Shown one piece after another: positions 12,394-22,900 of a stretch of 34,769 nt of DNA; the stretch's first letter is position 1, and the number at the start of each line of letters is the position of its first letter. Origin of the DNA: Zopfochytrium polystomum (Eukaryota > Chytridiomycota > Chytridiomycetes > Chytridiales > Chytridiaceae). Both the position numbers and the translations under genes were made by a program. The notes below the pieces were generated by a model. That model had not been told where the DNA came from. It saw nothing but the letters and a program-made list of their open reading frames with translations, and did not search any database. Where the stretch lies: contig JAIVFJ010000481.1 in NCBI GenBank assembly GCA_025765615.1, forward strand, positions 1-34,769. Direction: 5' to 3'.

Positions 12394-14409
12394 GGGACCC
12401 ATTGTTTCCCTTCTTGGAAATGATACCCTGTCGCGCTCCAAAGTGTTTCCCTACCTCGTCAACCCGCGTTGTTGTGCCCCAAGCCATCCTGTCCACCGCA
12501 TCGCCTGGCCCGCTTCCTCATGGGTCTACGAGCGCATCGACGAGTACGCAAAGCGGTCCATTCGCCAAATTGCCTTTTCTGACATGCTCAAGTTTGGTTA
12601 GGCTCCGCCCCATCCCTGAGCCCTTGTGTGTTTTTTCCATTGAGGAATGAGCCCTTGAATAACCCCCAGTTCTTTACCAATACCCAGGTCACAGGCCGTC
12701 ACACTCTGCCTTGCTGAAAGCGGCGCTTTTTCTCGCCGACGAGCTTCCAGTACGCATGGCCCAGCGCTTTCAGTCCCTCAAACACATGCCGTTTGGGCTT
12801 GCCTCCTTATCAGAGGTGGTGACTGTTCAAGGGTAAGAAAACATTGTTCCTGTATCTTTTTGAAAAATCCTTTTTGAAAAAACAAAAATTTCCCCCCCAG
12901 ATGGTACGCAAAATCCTTTGCCCAGCTCATCGAGTTCCGAGAAGAAGTCGAGCGTTGGCGACGCAATCCGGACGCCATTCTGAAGGGTCACAACGCCGGA
13001 GCGCCTCAATCCAAAGGAGGCTCCTACATTTGGGGATCCAGCGCGTTTCGGCCAACGCTGGTGGCGGCGGTTGGTTCTCTGGACCGTTTGGCGGAAAGCC
13101 GGTCGCTCCAACTCCGTCGTCGGTGTCTAATGACTATCTCTCCTTTGTACCGGGCGATTTCGGCTTCAACCGCGAGCGTGACTATGAGCTTGAGCCGCAC
13201 TTGATCGCAGCAGCTCAATATTTTAACGATTCCTTTGTCAACATACTGCTTGAAATTGTAGAGAGACACAATTCGATCGTGCTTCTTGTCGGTACGCTTG
13301 TCCTTCATCCCTTTCTGTCCTTGTCTTGTTTACAAACAGTCTCGCTTCCCCCCAGCAAAGAATATCCGGTCTGTCGGGGACAAGCACGGGTTTCGCGAAA
13401 GCGACCCCAGCACACAGCACTTTCTAGACCGGTTCCACCGCACGAGAATCAGCCAGCGGCTGTTGATCGGGCACCACGTCGCCCTCAGCCAGCCATCAAA
13501 GTCGACCGGCGCAAACAACATTGGCGTGGTCGACACCGAGACAAACCCCGTCGAGGTCGCGGAGGAAGCCGCGGAGGACGCGTCGATCGTTTGCGAAGCC
13601 GCGTACGGAGCGTCGCCGCCGATCCACATTTCGCTCGGCCCGTCGCTGAAGAAAGTCCCGACCTTTGTCTTCGTGCCGAGCCACTTGCACCACATCATGT
13701 TCGAGATCTTGAAGAACGCGATGCGCGCGTCCGTCGAGAAGGCGGAGCTGTCGACTCGGAGGGACGGACGGGGGCTCGACGCGGACGACCTCTCCCCCGT
13801 CAACGTTTCGATCGAGGAAGAGAACGAGGGGAAGGCAAGTTTTCTCGATTGTTTTTTCTAAATGGAGCGGTTTTTTTGTCTCAATGCACACACCCGTTCC
13901 CATCCTCGCACCAAAGGCTATCCTAGTAAGAGTCTCTGATCGAGGCATCGGCATCAGCACGAGCAACATGCCCAAGGTGTTTCAGTACTCGTTCACGACC
14001 GCGAACGCGGACGCCGGAATGATGCTCGGCTCGGAAAGCGGGGCGTCGCCGTTGGCCGGCTACGGATACGGCTTGCCTTTGAGTAGGCTGGTAAGCAGGG
14101 ACGATAAACTCGAGCGAAAAAAAACAAAAAACACTGAGACTCCTCTCTCCCCCAACACCTCCAAGTATGCTCGTTACTTCAACGGAGATCTGACCCTAAC
14201 CTCCAAAGAGGGGTGAGCACCGCCGTTTTTGCTATGCGGGGTTGGAGGGTGGGAACTTAAAGTTTTTTCGCCTTTCCCAGTTACGGCACAGATGTCTACC
14301 TCACGCTTCCCAAATCTTTAGGTAAAAATAGAAAAAACGATGCACCATCAAACTTTGTTGTATTGACTGACACACGCCTTTGCAGATGGTGTGATGGAGC
14401 CATTCTTGT

Positions 14410-14411
<2 letters not shown>
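12394..14411 (+). CDS. PDK: Mitochondrial PDK/BCKDK-family protein kinase
   Basis: Exons: about 12394-12596, 12688-12832, 12901-13291, 13356-13834, 13917-14090, 14166-14212, 14281-14321, 14386-14411 (TAA). The N-terminal helical domain shows EYAKRSIRQIAFSDMLKFG, FLADELPVRMAQRF and FLDRFHRTRISQRLLIGHH. The GHKL ATPase domain shows the N-box ELLKNAMRA, the G1 box DRGIGI near 13938 and the G2 box GYGYGLPLSRL near 14058. The family phosphorylates and inactivates pyruvate or branched-chain 2-oxoacid dehydrogenase in the matrix; I cannot decide which target. Intron 13835-13916 is GC-AG. Two oddities: exon 3 must change frame (by -1) between about 13030 and 13176 because one frame stops at about 13204 while the other encodes the following helices; and the N-terminus is unresolved. 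An ATG at 12420 opens a Ser/Thr/Arg/Pro-rich, acid-poor presequence-like frame that is one base out of register with EYAKRS. Confidence 0.88.
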
Positions 14412-14443
<32 letters not shown>

Positions 14444-14457
14444 CCTTTTTACAACTT

Positions 14458-14463
14458 AATAAA
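14458..14463 (+). terminator. AATAAA poly(A) signal of the PDK-family gene
   Basis: AATAAA lies 46 nt after the TAA stop, just beyond a T30 tract (14414-14443) that begins almost at the stop codon. The spacing is right for a compact 3' UTR. Confidence 0.6.
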
Positions 14464-16116
14464 AATACTGTTAATTGGCCCTGAGGGTTCGAGAAAATGG
14501 AAGTGGTTTTCGCTTTCTTTTATTTTATTTCTTTTTCTTTAAGTGGGTCATCCCTCAGTTCTTCCCATCTTCTTGGCTGTTTTGCGTTTGATGCATTTGA
14601 ATCGCCCCGTCAAACAAGTACCTTCGCGAAAAAAACCTCACGTCGAGGGGTGCAGCGTGTCGCAGTGTCGACCTCCGTAACAATCCAGCAGCTTGCTCGC
14701 TAACAGACCTCACCCCCCACCTGCCTCCCTTTTGTACTACAGCCGTCGAAACGATTCGCTTTCCCTGAATGACTGTGGAGACAGCCAATGCCCCCCACCT
14801 GACTTTCGCGTTACTGTTTACGGGTCTTGTTTGAAGGCCCTACCGAGAAGTTTAGTCTTTGATCCGCTAGGTCGATGATGCCAGGGCCGTCGAAGGACAA
14901 ACTCGGAGTCAAAAATCGGTCAGTGAGATTTGACGAGAAGATTAGGTTGGCCAGTTTTCGCGTCCTTCTTTTTGCCACGCGATGGCTTACGAGGAAAAAA
15001 AAACACAGAGAACTGGGATCGCATCTCAATGCCGGCCGGAGCGCACCAATCGGGAGCGGCGGCAGCGCGAGGCGACCCCCGAGGCCCGCAAGGCGGAAGC
15101 GCCGGTGCGGCTCGAGCGGGGCGGCGTAGCGACAGCTCCAGGAGGCGCTCATTCCCGCGGTGTTCCGAGATCGACTACATGGTCCTCAGTAAGGGCAAGG
15201 AGGGGCAAACCCTCGACCACGCGTGCCCTCCGGCGGCGGGCGGGCGGCCGTCGCTGCGGCCCACGAGCACCCCCGCCGCGCCCGCCGCGGCGACGTCCAA
15301 GCTCGTTCAAGCCTGGGACACCTCCAGAACGAAGGGACATGTTCTACAAGCTCAAGCCCCCTGAACGGCCTTACCTGGCTCGAGGCGGATTCGGCGAATT
15401 TTCGCGCCCCATCGTGGAGGAGGAGGGCCAAGTTCCTGGCGCGACCCCTGGAGGAGGCGACGGGCGCGGAACAAGGCAAAGGCCGAGGCGCGGATCGCGG
15501 CGATCAAAAGGCAAAGGCGCTGCACGGCGGGTCCGTCGAGGAGGCCCGTCGCGGAGCTCGGGGGGACGACGTTGTCGAGGAGAAGGATCCTGAGACACCG
15601 TGAAGATGGATGTTTTGAGTGGGCGCAATGTAATGACTGCAGGGACGTTGGAAGATGGACGCTTGAGTGTGGATGAGATGGAGCGGTGTACGCTTTTAAG
15701 CAGTGGCCGGAGGGGGTTTCCTGTTGAGGGAGGGTCAGGCACCAAATATGCAATTTCTAGCAAGACGATTGTTTTTGATCTCGTCGATATTGAGTGTGAC
15801 CCTACCGTTGCGAGCCGAGCATGGTAAGAGTTGAAAAGGAGATTACTGCTGAATTCGTGGAAGTAACGAAAAAAATGGTTTGGCATGGGAGACAGTAACT
15901 TGGCTTCCTCTACAAGAAAATTCTTTCTGCGATAGCAAATGCAGACGGGAGTTGCCAAATTTATTAGCCTACTAGGGAGTTCCGAATTGAAAAAAGGGCG
16001 AGCACACAGACAGGTCGCTTTGATCGAGAATGAATAGAGCCCGTCCCATGGAGAGGATGGGAAGAAAAGACGTCGAAAGAATGAGCAGCGGTATCCTCAC
16101 TGATTAGAAAAGTCAG
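14464..16116. other. GC-rich stretch with coding-like but unresolved frames
   Basis: From about 14880 to 15600 the plus strand has strong GC skew by codon position and several overlapping open frames (for example MPGPSKDKLGVKNRSVRFD at 14878, and DMFYKLKPPERPYLARGGF near 15339). None runs far or resembles a family I know, and no splice pattern that joins them is convincing. It could be a small fast-evolving gene with introns or a decayed one. From 15.7 to 16.1 kb I see nothing recognisable. Confidence 0.3.
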
Positions 16117-18227
16117 CTATTTCAATTTAGGAAAACCAGAGCGAAAAGATGGAAAGTTACTCCAAATCGTTGACTTTCCCTGACCCGCCGTCACACGCTT
16201 CTTCGCTTTGTTCTTCAGCTCTGTGTCCAGATCAAAAACTGTTCCATGGCCATCCGATCCCATTTGGTGACTGCCACTGCTCGCCTGAGCCTGGAGCTTG
16301 CCGATGCAGGCTTTTATCTCTTTACCAAAATGTTCCAGCTTGTAAAGAGCCGTCAAGTTTTCCTGCATGGCCGCGATCGAGATCTTCTCGGGCTTAGGAT
16401 CCGTCTTGCTGCCGTAAGTCTTCAAAAGCCGCAGCTCCGCTTCGTACCGCTGCTTGAGTTTTCTCAGGTTCTCCAGGGCTTTTTCCTGTTGCGGTGTTTT
16501 TTCGCGAACCCTTTCCAGCCCTGCTATTTCCACCTTGAAGTGGCCGATCACCTGGTCGTTTGGTGTCACCAACGATTCCAGCTGCACAAAAGTGACACAC
16601 TTGGCCGTTGCTTCGAGGACGGCCGATTTTTCGCCCTCGAGCTTTTGAATCATCGCATCTAGGCTTTGCAAAGCCATCTCGTACTCGTTCATCTTCAACT
16701 TGTTTTTGTTGATGTCGTCTTTGACTGACTGCACTTCAACAACTTCCTCAAAGAACTCGAGATCCGTCACCATGTGCTTGTGCATCTCGTAACTGCAATT
16801 ATGTCCACGACTGGCACAGGCCGAGCACTTTCCATCCATCATTGAAGAGCATTTGCGGAGGTGAGGGTGGTTCGCTTGGTTGAGTGGGATGCCATGGAGG
16901 TAGCAAGGACTGTGGCAGCTGAAATGCTGTATCTCGTTGGAAGTGCTTAGATCGCCGGTCACCACCTTGAAGCACGTGCTGTTGGTGCAAACAGTACGCG
17001 GACGATCCAACGTCACCACCTTGAACTTTCGCACGTTTACTGTGAGACGATCCTCCAGCGAACGACCGCGCTTCTTGCTCTCCTCGACTTCGACCTTCTT
17101 CGCACCGACAGCGACAACGTTTTCGTCAATTGTCTGAGCAATCTTGACCAGTACGTCCGCAACGTTGGTGATGAGAATCTTGGCCCGGGTCAGTTCCTTC
17201 ACACCCTGGGTGCTCACAGGAGGCACAGCGAGGAGAGCCACCAAGAGCTGCCTCACTGCCGTCGAAGTTCGTCTCCAATGCAACCGATTAATGTTGAAAA
17301 GCTCGCCGTCCGGGTCGTTTGCGAGGACAAACCCAGAGGCATACGCTGCAGCAAGGCGGAAGCCGGCGTTATCGAGAAAAGAGGTGCAGACTGAATTCTG
17401 GCCCGGATCGCGTCGAGACCAGTGAGTTCGTATCGGATATGGCTATCCTTGGAGAGGAGCGAAGGGATTCGGTGGAACAGCTGGATAGCTTCTCGTGGGT
17501 CCGTTGGCAAAGTATTGCGGTCAATAAAGGTCCCAGACATCGTCAATTTGCAATTGCTCAGAAAGTCTGACTTATTGTCGCCGTATCCACCGGCCCCAGA
17601 GACCTTGACGTTCAATAACCCAAATGTCTTGAGTGCCGCCGAAAATCCCGCTTCGACTTCGAATATAGACTCCGATGCTTTCAGCTCGTAGTCCAGGTTG
17701 CAGATTGCATAGCCACCAAAAACTACCTTTGTCACGACATGTGTGGCGTCTGTGTCGACTGACAGTATCATCCGTGGGTCGAGATGTGGTATCGCATGAT
17801 CGATGACCACGTGCTCTTGGCGACTTTCACAGATGAAGACCAGGGTCGCCGTGACCTTCCTTTCGTTCGATTGGCTCGATTTGAGGAAACTGAAGTTGCC
17901 CTCGACTTTGAACAAGCCAAAGAGGATGCCGGCCTTCGCAGATCCGCTAATGTTCAGACGGCTAAGCTTTTCGCTGCTTGTCTCATTGACGCAAAAGAGG
18001 GTTCGGCTTGAAGGCGTGTCGCGCCGTGAGACGATCCCTTCCACGTCCTTTGGAAATACGTTTAGCTGCACGGCTGCGTCTTTAGCGAAGTTGTATCCGG
18101 ACCCCAACGACAGCTTGTCTCCGTCGAGAAAGTTGTTCCACGAAACGATTGTGTCTGATGCGGGCACCGTTCGCTTTCTTGCTTGAAGGAGCGAAGAAAA
18201 AGGCTCAATCTTGAAGATGGAGGTCAA
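16117..18227 (-). CDS. SNTX-like MACPF/CDC-type domain fused to Cys/His cluster and coiled coils (frame-broken)
   Basis: The upstream half (18227 to about 17380) resembles the N-terminal domain of stonustoxin/verrucotoxin-like proteins, a MACPF/CDC-fold family also present in many non-venomous organisms. The best match is the THVVTKVVFGG strand region and the following helix-strand part up to IQLFHRIPSLL. The downstream half (to the TAA near 16117) has a helical segment, a Cys/His cluster (VCTNSTCF, CHSPCYLHG, CSSMMDGKCSACASRGHNC, HKHM) and about 180 residues of predicted coiled coil. That half resembles regions following the GTPase domain in AIG1-like proteins. The halves lie in different frames, shifting at about 17375-17395, and no acceptable intron explains the shift. 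The upstream frame also lacks an ATG after its preceding stop near 18265. It may be a pseudogene, have an unseen first exon, or contain an assembly indel. Toxic activity cannot be inferred. Confidence 0.6.
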
Positions 18228-18419
18228 GGATTCGTCAAATAGAAAATGTTCCTTTTCCCATCGCCATCAAGCCAACGCAGTTGAACCCCATTCGAAGAAA
18301 ATAGACGGTCATCGGACCGTTTCCAAAATACGACTCATCAAATTTCGACAGTCTGCCAGCACAGGAAGCGGAGTCAGCGGCAGGCCCCGAAAGTACCAAA
18401 ATTACAACATAACACCTTG

Positions 18420-18730
18420 CTACACAAGTCCGATTTCCGCATTAATCCAAAACGCCGCGTACCAATACACAAACGGCCTCTCCTCCATCGCGCCATAAAC
18501 ATCATGACTGCGTGGAAGCCAGCCGATCGACCGCCGATCCCTCATCGCAAACACAGCGTCCGACACGTCCCGCTCCGAAAGCCACTCGCCCCACGAGAAC
18601 GCTAAGGGCATTGCACTGCGCGTCAGACAAGACCGCACGACTGCGCGACGCGGTCGCCCGAAGCCACTTTGCTGAAACTGAGAAGTCTTGCGCCACTCCG
18701 TAGGCGCTTCTCCGGACCCGCACGCGCGTG
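18420..18730 (-). pseudogene. Unassigned coding-like fragment
   Basis: One minus frame ends with a coherent segment (GEWLSERDVSDAVFAMRDRR, then HDVYGAMEERPFVYWYAAFW) and stops at 18420. An overlapping frame upstream (KWLRATASRSRAVLSDAQCN, to about 18720) also looks protein-like. The two are one base out of register, and I recognise no family. It lies between the SNTX-like gene and a transposon remnant, so a decayed gene is likely. Confidence 0.35.
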
Positions 18731-18964
18731 CCTGCCGCCGACGCGAAGGCGGCGCGTCAGCATCGTTCGCTCGTTGAGTCCGGCAAAAAGTGGTGGCGTT
18801 CACAGAGAATCGGCGGGGCAAGGTTAAACGTTTCGAGCTCGTTCTGGGAGTGTGAGGACGCCACTCGCATGTAGGCAGGCGTTCCAAGTTGTCGAGGCAA
18901 AGAGGTCTATCTTTCTCACATGAGCTTGCAAGCGCAGTTTTTTTCGCTCGGCGGCGGAAAACTG

Positions 18965-18991
18965 AAAAAAAAAAAAAAAAAAAAAAAAAAA
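18965..18991. repeat. Poly(A) tract, 27 nt, bordering the transposase remnant
   Basis: An uninterrupted A run on the plus strand directly abuts the end of the Tc1-like reading frame. It may mark the breakpoint of the fragment. Confidence 0.85.
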
Positions 18992-19004
18992 GCGAAGCCC
19001 AAGC

Positions 19005-19217
19005 TGAAATGACAATATTTCTAACGCTCTGCAAAGAACGGCGACAATTCACTTTTGTTGCCCAACCCAAACGTTGTAAATTGTAGGCTGAGAGCTTCTT
19101 TGGCCGTCCACTTCCTGAGAAATCCAGCAGGCTTCCCGACTTCTTGAAACAGCGTATGATACTTTGGGCACGTTCTGAGTTTATCAGAACGATGTCACTA
19201 TCACCCCATCGCTCCAT
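19005..19217 (-). mobile_element. Tc1/mariner-like transposase N-terminal remnant
   Basis: A minus frame reads SERAQSIIRCFKKSGSLLDF, then SGSGRPKKLSAYNLQRLGWA and NCRRSLQSVRNIV. This matches the layout of the paired-like helix-turn-helix of Tc1/mariner transposases: a recognition helix, then F..(T/S)GS, then the GRPRKL AT-hook-like linker, then a second HTH. It breaks off at an A27/T27 tract at 18965-18991; I found no catalytic DDE/D domain and no terminal inverted repeats. It is therefore a fragment, not an active element. Confidence 0.55.
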
Positions 19218-19484
19218 CCCTTCTTATGCAAGTTGACCACTCTCACATGTGGCAGCATTGTGCTTTGTATGATACTGCTTCTCGAGGCCAGGTTTGGTGC
19301 GGATCTGGGCAGTGGTTGTGGTGGGGGATGTGGCTAATTGTGAGATTGTGGTGGCGGAAGGAGGCCGTTTTGTCCCACCAACGCGATTCAAAATTTCCCA
19401 AATGTTTTACCGTCGGACTGCCATTTTGCATGATATCTCCTACCCTTTTACCGCGATCTTCATTTCAAATTGATCGTTTTAGCT

Positions 19485-19656
19485 TTAGCAATTGGATAGC
19501 ACTTTTCCATCGTTAACCGTATAAGATTGGGAAGTGGAGTCCTGCCATCTCAAACAAAATAAACAAAAAAAAAAAAAAAAAAGGAAAAAGGTTGATTACC
19601 CGTTTTCTGATTTCGTCGATTTCCTCAAGCCGCTGCTTGTAGTTTCCTTTGCGCAT
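19485..19656 (-). CDS. Possible two-exon 37-residue protein
   Basis: An ATG at 19656 opens MRKGNYKQRLEEIDEIRKR, followed by a good donor (CGG|GTAATC). An acceptor (GATGGCAG|GAC) at 19541 joins in phase 0 to a short exon ending in TAA at 19485. The first exon is charged and helix-forming. An AG also precedes the ATG (GTCCAAG, about 19672), so the exon could belong to a larger unseen gene. There is no homology that I recognise. It lies 285 nt beyond the VPS18 stop on the same strand. Confidence 0.25.
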
Positions 19657-19940
19657 GCTGGTTAAGCATTCCTTGGACTTCCCCCAACCCCAACCCCAAG
19701 GACGAGATCTAGGGAGAAAGAGATAGTGTGTGTGTGTGAGAGGGAGCACGCGGGCGGAGTGAAAAGGTACAGACACGATTGAAAAAACAAATAAAACTGT
19801 AAAAAGTCCGAAACTATATTCCACAACCACCGAAAAGGAAGAAGAAACCAACAACCCACACACAACAAACACACCGCGTCGCATGCGCGACGAGCGCCGC
19901 AAACGACCTCCTTCGAGCGCGCGCGCCCGCCCTAAAACTC

Positions 19941-22900
19941 CTAGAGCGCAAACTTGTCCATCTCGTCGGCGTCTCGGGCGTCTTGTATTGGTTTGGTCGC
20001 GGGGGGTAGGGGAGGGGGTAGATGATGCCCGATTTGCAGCCCCGTCAGCCGGTAGTTCCAGCACAAGCACACAGACACACACACACACCCAAACACACAC
20101 ACACACACACTCACTCACACAAACAAACAAAAACAGCCCCCCCAAAACAAAAAACAACGAGAAACTCACCAACAAACGGCTTGGTGACCGACCGGATCAT
20201 CATGTCGCCGCAAAACAGGCACTCGGCCGAAATCAGGTCGTCCAGCTCCGCCTTGGCCTCGGCCTGCTTGGCGCGGTACGGCGCCGACTGCGGCGGCGCG
20301 AGCGCGTCCCGACGAAGCGACGCCGCGAGATCTGTTATGCGGCGACGCTTGGAGGGGGTCGACGCGTCGGCGACCTTGTTGGGTTTTGTGTTTTTTTGTT
20401 TTTGTGCGTTCGGTGGAGTCAGTGGCGCTCAAAAACAACACACACACACACACACACACACACGCTGAAACAACGCAACCTCACACACATACACACAGAC
20501 TCAAAAACACACACACCTCGCGGATCAGGCAGTCCCCGTGGAAGACGTGGTGGCACGGAAACACGTAAAACTGCCGCGTCAGCAGCGTGTGCGAGCAGAT
20601 GCAGCACTTTTCCGTCATTGGCACGACCGAGTATCTTTTTTTGTATTGGGTTGGGTTGGATGGGAGGGATTTTTTGCAAAGAAACTTTTAACACTTTGCA
20701 ACAGCCGGCGGGCAAAAATAATAACTCTTTTCACCTCGTCTTCAGCTCGCGCAGGTCCACCCGAATGTTCTCGGCGCTCTTGGTCGCCTCGTTCATGTCC
20801 TGCGTGAGCTCCGCCAACCGCTCCTTGTACCCAGTCAACGCGTTCGACAGCTCGTCCTTGAACTCGGCGATGTGCACAAAGTCCGGGAAGAAGGGCAGTA
20901 TGTCTTCAAACTTGAGGAGCTCGCAGTTTTGGATGAAGCTCATTGCTCTATTTTTGAAAGGGGGGTTGGGGGGTTTATGAGAAGGTGGAAGTCAATGCTT
21001 GTTTGGGTCCAGTTAGCATAAAACAAAGCGTACTGCTTAATGTCGTTCTTCTCTTCGACAATGCTGCGAGCTATCCGAAGCCACAGCCGTTTCCGCAAAG
21101 TGTCGTCGTCGGTCGGCTTGTCGGCTTGAATCTGCGCCAGCTCGAAATCGCGAAGCTGAAAATTAAGCAGAGGGGGGGTGATGAGAATCCAAAAAAAACT
21201 CGAGCAAAAAAATCGACAAAAGAAGGGGAAAGTCACCCGAAGAGCTAATTCGACGGCTTGCTCGTGCATTCCCATGATCGAGTATATGACGATACAAGAC
21301 TGGGTGAGGCCTTCGCGCAGGCACAGCCGCAACGCGTACCGCGGGTCGAAATATGGGTCTTCGCGCTACAAAGGGATTAGTGTCGTCCCTCAAGAAAAAA
21401 ATTAGAAAGAAAAGACCAAAAATTAAACCATGCACCTGCGACGACAGGAACCGAAGGAGAGTCTCTTCCTTGTCGCTTTTCGCGTAGGTCACAAAGAGAG
21501 AGACAATGTAGTTGTGCACCACCGGGTCGGTGTTTTGAAAGATTTCCACAACGTGGAGGAGGTATCGAATGACGGGGCTCTGGGAATGGGGTTCCTTCGT
21601 GTCAGGTCTGCAGAGCTAGGCTGGCCAACCAGAAACCAAGCGGTTCATTCTCACCATTGTCAACCCGCGGGTATTCTTGATTGCTTCGTATTTCATCATG
21701 GCGGGGATCAGAGCGCGCGGGTTGAGGTTCGAACTCCGCGTCCAAAGCGTCACGGTCTCCTCTGGGCTGTTTTCCAGCAAAACTGAGGCGTATTTGTAGT
21801 AAAGGTCGAGCGTGCCCTGCAAGCGTCGTTTCATATTTTAGAGTTCATAGTGGAATAATCGAATCTAAAATGAGCTCGAAACACAATACCGATTGACTCA
21901 AAACAGTCAAGGCAGACCCCCATTTCCGCTCCTGGATCCAGTAGCCGACGACAGAGTCCTTGTCGCCTACCAGCTCGGCCAAAAATAAAAAGTCGGTCAT
22001 TCGACCGTGGCTCGACAAGAGCTTGTAGATTCCGGGAATATCCAGCTTATCCTGTTTCGTTCGCCGCAAGTCAAAGCACTGTGATTATTGTTGACCCTTC
22101 CGCACCCCTTTACCTTGTACTGCCGGAGGAATTGATAGAATTCCTGTTTCGTCGTCGATGAAGTCGATCCGGCAGACTCTTCATTGTTCAAAAGGTTGAC
22201 GAAAATCTCGACCAACCACATCGATATTGTGAATATCTGGACTTGGCTCTATAAAACAAAAACACGGAACTTTGTATGAGACGACGAATCACACCCGACT
22301 CCGCCTCACCGTCTTTGACAGCTTTCCCAACTTTTTCATCAGGAAAACGCGTAAAGACTCGACGTCGCCCGAGTCGATGAGCCGAAGCACAACGTCTTCG
22401 AACCCCACCGACTGAGACTGAGCAAAGCAGTCCGCCGCCTGTTGGTACATCTTCTCTGAAAAATAGTGCTCGCCCTGCTTGGTCACGATCTTGTCCCGCT
22501 GCTTGTCGGTTTTCGCGTAGAACCGGGCTTTCTCAAAGTTGGACTTTTCCAGGTAAAAGCGCCAGAGACCGCGGTCCTCGTCCGTCACGATGAGCTCGTA
22601 TAGAACGTTTGTCGTAAAGATCCAGTACGTTTGCTTCGTGTCGTCGCTGACCTAAGCGTCACAGGGAAAGTGTTGATTGACACGATCAGCGCATAAAGGC
22701 ACACTAACCATCCCAAGAATTTTTTCATTGTAGTCCTGTGTTCGAGCAGAGCATGGTCAGCGACATTTTTTTTTGGTCACGCTTGCTACTCTTACCAAAG
22801 GAATGCGTTCCTCGTAGACCAGGTCGCCAGTGAGCTCCGACACTGCTCTCACACAGTTTTCGTAGAGGAGAAGATAATGAAACCCGGTTTGAGCCAGTTG

